Source: Bacteroidales bacterium (lineage in GTDB: Bacteria; Bacteroidota; Bacteroidia; Bacteroidales; UBA12481). From it: a DNA stretch of 7,406 bases. The notes under the pieces were generated by a model. The model did no database searches. It was given only the letters and a program-made list of their open reading frames with translations, and was not told the origin of the DNA. Numbering within the stretch: position 1 is the first letter of the stretch; the number at the start of each line of letters is the position of its first letter. A program made the position numbers and the translations under genes. This document shows positions 5,024-7,406 of the stretch, piece after piece. The DNA is taken from positions 1-7,406 of the forward strand of contig JAGHDB010000296.1 of assembly GCA_021160155.1 (NCBI GenBank). The letters run 5' to 3'.

Positions 5024-7406
5024 CTATTTTTTTATCCTCATTGCGTAAAACGACCGGTAAACAAATACCAAACCGACCGCCAGAAATACCAAACCGATAT
5101 AGGGTGCAATATTGGTACCTCCATTAGCTTGCGCATGCTGGACCATTTCGATGGAGATCTCAGCAGCCAGCAAACCAAACAGGGTTGAGAATTTAATAAT
5201 CGGGTTCAAAGCTACTGATGAAGTGTCTTTATAGGGATCACCCACTGTATCTCCAACTACTGTTGCTTCATGTAAAGGAGTCCCTCTTTCATTGAGATCC
5301 ACTTCAACCACTTTTTTGGCATTATCCCATGCACCTCCCGCATTGGCCATATACATGGCCTGGAACAATCCGAAAACGGCAATGGAGATCAGGTAAGAAA
5401 CAAAAAAGTTCGGGTCAAAGAAGGCAAATGCCAGGGTCATTGAAAAGAGCACGATAAAGATATTCCACATTCCCTTTTGTGCATAAATAGTACAAATTTT
5501 GACTACTGATTTCGAATCCTCCACATCTGCTTTATCCTTATCTAGTCGAATGGTCTTTTTAATAAATTCAACCGCCCGGTAAGCTCCGGTAGTCACCGCC
5601 TGAATAGAAGCACCGGTAAACCAGTAAATCATTGCCCCTCCGGCAATGAATCCCAGAATCACAGGAGCATCAGTCAATGAGATACTCAGCATTCCGACTT
5701 TTTTTAATATCAGGATAATACTGAATATCATGGTGGTAGCACCTATTACTGCTGTTCCGATTAATACCGGTTTGGCAGTTGCTTTAAATGTATTACCGGC
5801 AGAGTCATTGGCTTCAAGATAATGTTTCCCGGTTTTAAAATCCGGTTTAAATCCGAAATCTTTATTAATCTCTTCCTCTATATTCGGTATTGATTCGATT
5901 TTAGAAAGCTCAAAAACCGACTGGGCATTATCCGTTACCGGGCCATAACTGTCAACTGCGATGGTCACCGGTCCCATCCCCAGAAATCCGAATGCTACCA
6001 GTCCGAATGCAAAAATCGTCGGATAAGTCATGATGGCATCCAGTTGAAGTGTGGAGATCATAAAAGCAATGAACATTAATACAATAATCACACTACCCTG
6101 CCAGAAAGCTGAAAAATTACCGGCAACTATCCCTGAAAGAATATTCAAAGAGGCACCCCCTTCACGGGAAGCTTGAACCACTTCCTGGACATGACGCGAT
6201 TTAGAGCTGGTAAAAACTTTCGTAAATTCGGGTATCAAAGCAGCAGCAAGCGTACCACAACTGATGATTACGGCCAGTTTCCACCATAATCCGACTCCCA
6301 TGGAATCGCCAATCAGCCAGTAACTGGCGAGAAAGGTCATGATGATGGATACCATTGAAGTAATCCAGATTAATGAAGTAAGCGGATTTTCAAAATTGAA
6401 CGAGGTGGATTTTCCGTATTTCGCTTTACTATACCCATGATTAATCCAATAAGAGATCAATGAAGTAACCACCATCAACAGTCGCATGGCAAAAATCCAG
6501 ACAATCAAATTGGCCTGAAATTTCACGTTGAATACACCCAGCACAATAAAAGAGATCAGTGCCACACCGGTTACACCGTATGTTTCAAAACCATCGGCAG
6601 TCGGACCGACACTGTCACCGGCATTATCACCTGTACAATCGGCGATGACTCCGGGATTTCTGGGATCATCTTCAGGTAATTTGAAAACAATTTTCATCAA
6701 ATCGGCACCGATATCTGCAATCTTGGTGAAGATCCCGCCTGCAATTCTCAGGGCACTGGCACCCAGGGATTCTCCAATGGCAAATCCCACAAAACAAGCC
6801 CCGGCAGCCTCTCCCGGAACAAAAAGCAGGATGGCCAGCATCATGATCAGTTCTACACTGACCAGTAAAAGACCAATACTCATTCCAGACTGTAAGGGGA
6901 TCGTAACCACATCAAACGGTTTTCTTTTGAGCGCTGCAAATGAAGTGCGGCTGTTAGCCAGTGTATTGATCCGGATACCAAACCAGGCTACACTGTAAGA
7001 ACCGAGAATACCCAGTACCGACCAGAGAAGAATCAGCAATACCTTGGGAATTTTCAAACCATTCAATCCCAGGAAATAATAAGCCATGATCGTACCGACA
7101 ATGGCAAAAAGAATCACCAGAAACCGTCCCTGCTGAATCAGATACGTTTTACAGGTCTGATAAATAGTGCCCGACACATCCAGCATGGAGTAATGCGCCG
7201 GGAGTTTACGGATACGGGTATACTGCCAGTATCCGAAAAGCATGCCGATCACTACAATGATCATCCCGTACAACAGCAGATCCCATCCGGTCAGCGCCCC
7301 GCCGAAAAATGTGGAATGACGTAAATCCGGAACAACCAGATCAGCTTCACCGGCCCGTGCAAGAGCAGGAAACAACAGGCTCAGTATCAAGGTAATAGAT
7401 AATAAT
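5024..7406 (-). CDS. hppA: Membrane-bound ion-pumping pyrophosphatase, divergent subtype (5' end beyond window)
   Basis: The integral inner-membrane enzyme hydrolyses pyrophosphate and pumps H+ or Na+. The frame is open to the right edge. A TTG at 7390 gives 788 residues, used for numbering, but upstream codons encode LLSIT, continuing a hydrophobic signal sequence that ends in ALARA before GEADL; the real start lies outside. Family motifs are present: DIGADLMK (226-233), PEDDPRNP (239-246), ADCTGDNAGD (250-259), GFETYG (267-272), DSYGPVTDNA (480-489), GGAWDNAKK (685-693) and GDTVGDPYKDTS (713-724), with the clustered Asp and Lys residues that bind magnesium pyrophosphate. Unlike canonical members it has GDSVGPTADG (258-267) for GDCAGMAADL and an insertion of roughly 19 residues at about 497-531. 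Lys536 in GNTFKATAK occupies the position where Lys marks K+ independence. I infer an H+ pump without a K+ requirement. Confidence 0.94.
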   Translation of the reverse strand, partial: LLSITLILSLLFPALARAGEADLVVPDLRHSTFFGGALTGWDLLLYGMIIVVIGMLFGYWQYTRIRKLPAHYSMLDVSGTIYQTCKTYLIQQGRFLVILFAIVGTIMAYYFLGLNGLKIPKVLLILLWSVLGILGSYSVAWFGIRINTLANSRTSFAALKRKPFDVVTIPLQSGMSIGLLLVSVELIMMLAILLFVPGEAAGACFVGFAIGESLGASALRIAGGIFTKIADIGADLMKIVFKLPEDDPRNPGVIADCTGDNAGDSVGPTADGFETYGVTGVALISFIVLGVFNVKFQANLIVWIFAMRLLMVVTSLISYWINHGYSKAKYGKSTSFNFENPLTSLIWITSMVSIIMTFLASYWLIGDSMGVGLWWKLAVIISCGTLAAALIPEFTKVFTSSKSRHVQEVVQASREGGASLNILSGIVAGNFSAFWQGSVIIVLMFIAFMISTLQLDAIMTYPTIFAFGLVAFGFLGMGPVTIAVDSYGPVTDNAQSVFELSKIESIPNIEEEINKDFGFKPDFKTGKHYLEANDSAGNTFKATAKPVLIGTAVIGATTMIFSIILILKKVGMLSISLTDAPVILGFIAGGAMIYWFTGASIQAVTTGAYRAVEFIKKTIRLDKDKADVEDSKSVVKICTIYAQKGMWNIFIVLFSMTLAFAFFDPNFFVSYLISIAVFGLFQAMYMANAGGAWDNAKKVVEVDLNERGTPLHEATVVGDTVGDPYKDTSSVALNPIIKFSTLFGLLAAEISIEMVQHAQANGGTNIAPYIGLVFLAVGLVFVYRSFYAMRIKK

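Noticed and set aside
6528..6998. 156-codon rightward reading frame opposite hppA
   Set aside because: It is antisense to strongly conserved pyrophosphatase motifs, and its Ser/Pro/Thr-rich composition is what the reverse of that coding sequence would give.
596..7406. A pyrophosphate-linked functional system joining RibF (which releases pyrophosphate), AhcY and HppA
   Set aside because: HppA is separated from ribF-ahcY by an oppositely oriented operon and a terminator. Pyrophosphate is made by many enzymes, so the proximity alone gives no support.

Overview
The window looks like chromosomal core sequence from a member of the Bacteroidota, most likely near Bacteroidales. The main clues are promoters of the Bacteroidota type (TTTG about 20 bases before TAnnTTTG), no clear Shine-Dalgarno sequences, a DUF4369-thioredoxin lipoprotein, and family variants of RibF, LpxH and membrane pyrophosphatase that I associate with this phylum. 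I cannot name the genus. I see no mobile element, CRISPR array, tRNA or rRNA, and no gap over 300 bases without a gene.

Layout, left to right. At the left edge is the first 20 codons of a leftward membrane protein, with a near-perfect promoter directly in front. A rightward gene (151-591) then encodes a small lipoprotein with a degenerate Rieske-like domain. It converges on ahcY (596-2023, minus; S-adenosylhomocysteine hydrolase) with only four bases between the stop codons. Upstream of ahcY on the same strand is ribF (2032-2997; riboflavin kinase/FAD synthetase). The two are 8 bases apart and probably co-transcribed, and ahcY has a second promoter buried in the last codons of ribF. A 69-base intergenic region carries interleaved divergent promoters for ribF (left) and for a two-gene rightward operon: a thioredoxin-fold lipoprotein (3067-4227) and an LpxH-type UDP-2,3-diacylglucosamine hydrolase (4234-4980). 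A hairpin terminator follows. The last gene, convergent from the right (5024 to the window edge, minus), encodes a membrane proton/sodium-pumping pyrophosphatase of a divergent type, and its true N terminus lies outside the window.

Functionally these are housekeeping genes: methyl-cycle recycling (AhcY), flavin cofactor synthesis (RibF), envelope redox and lipid A synthesis (thioredoxin lipoprotein and LpxH), and pyrophosphate-driven ion pumping (HppA). I find no evidence for a new multi-gene system. The points most worth a second look are the all-cysteine replacement of the Rieske ligands in the small lipoprotein, the pyrophosphatase subtype, and the compact promoter arrangements. Several start codons also need care: ribF should start at 2997 rather than at an upstream GTG, lpxH appears to use GTG, and hppA continues past the edge.
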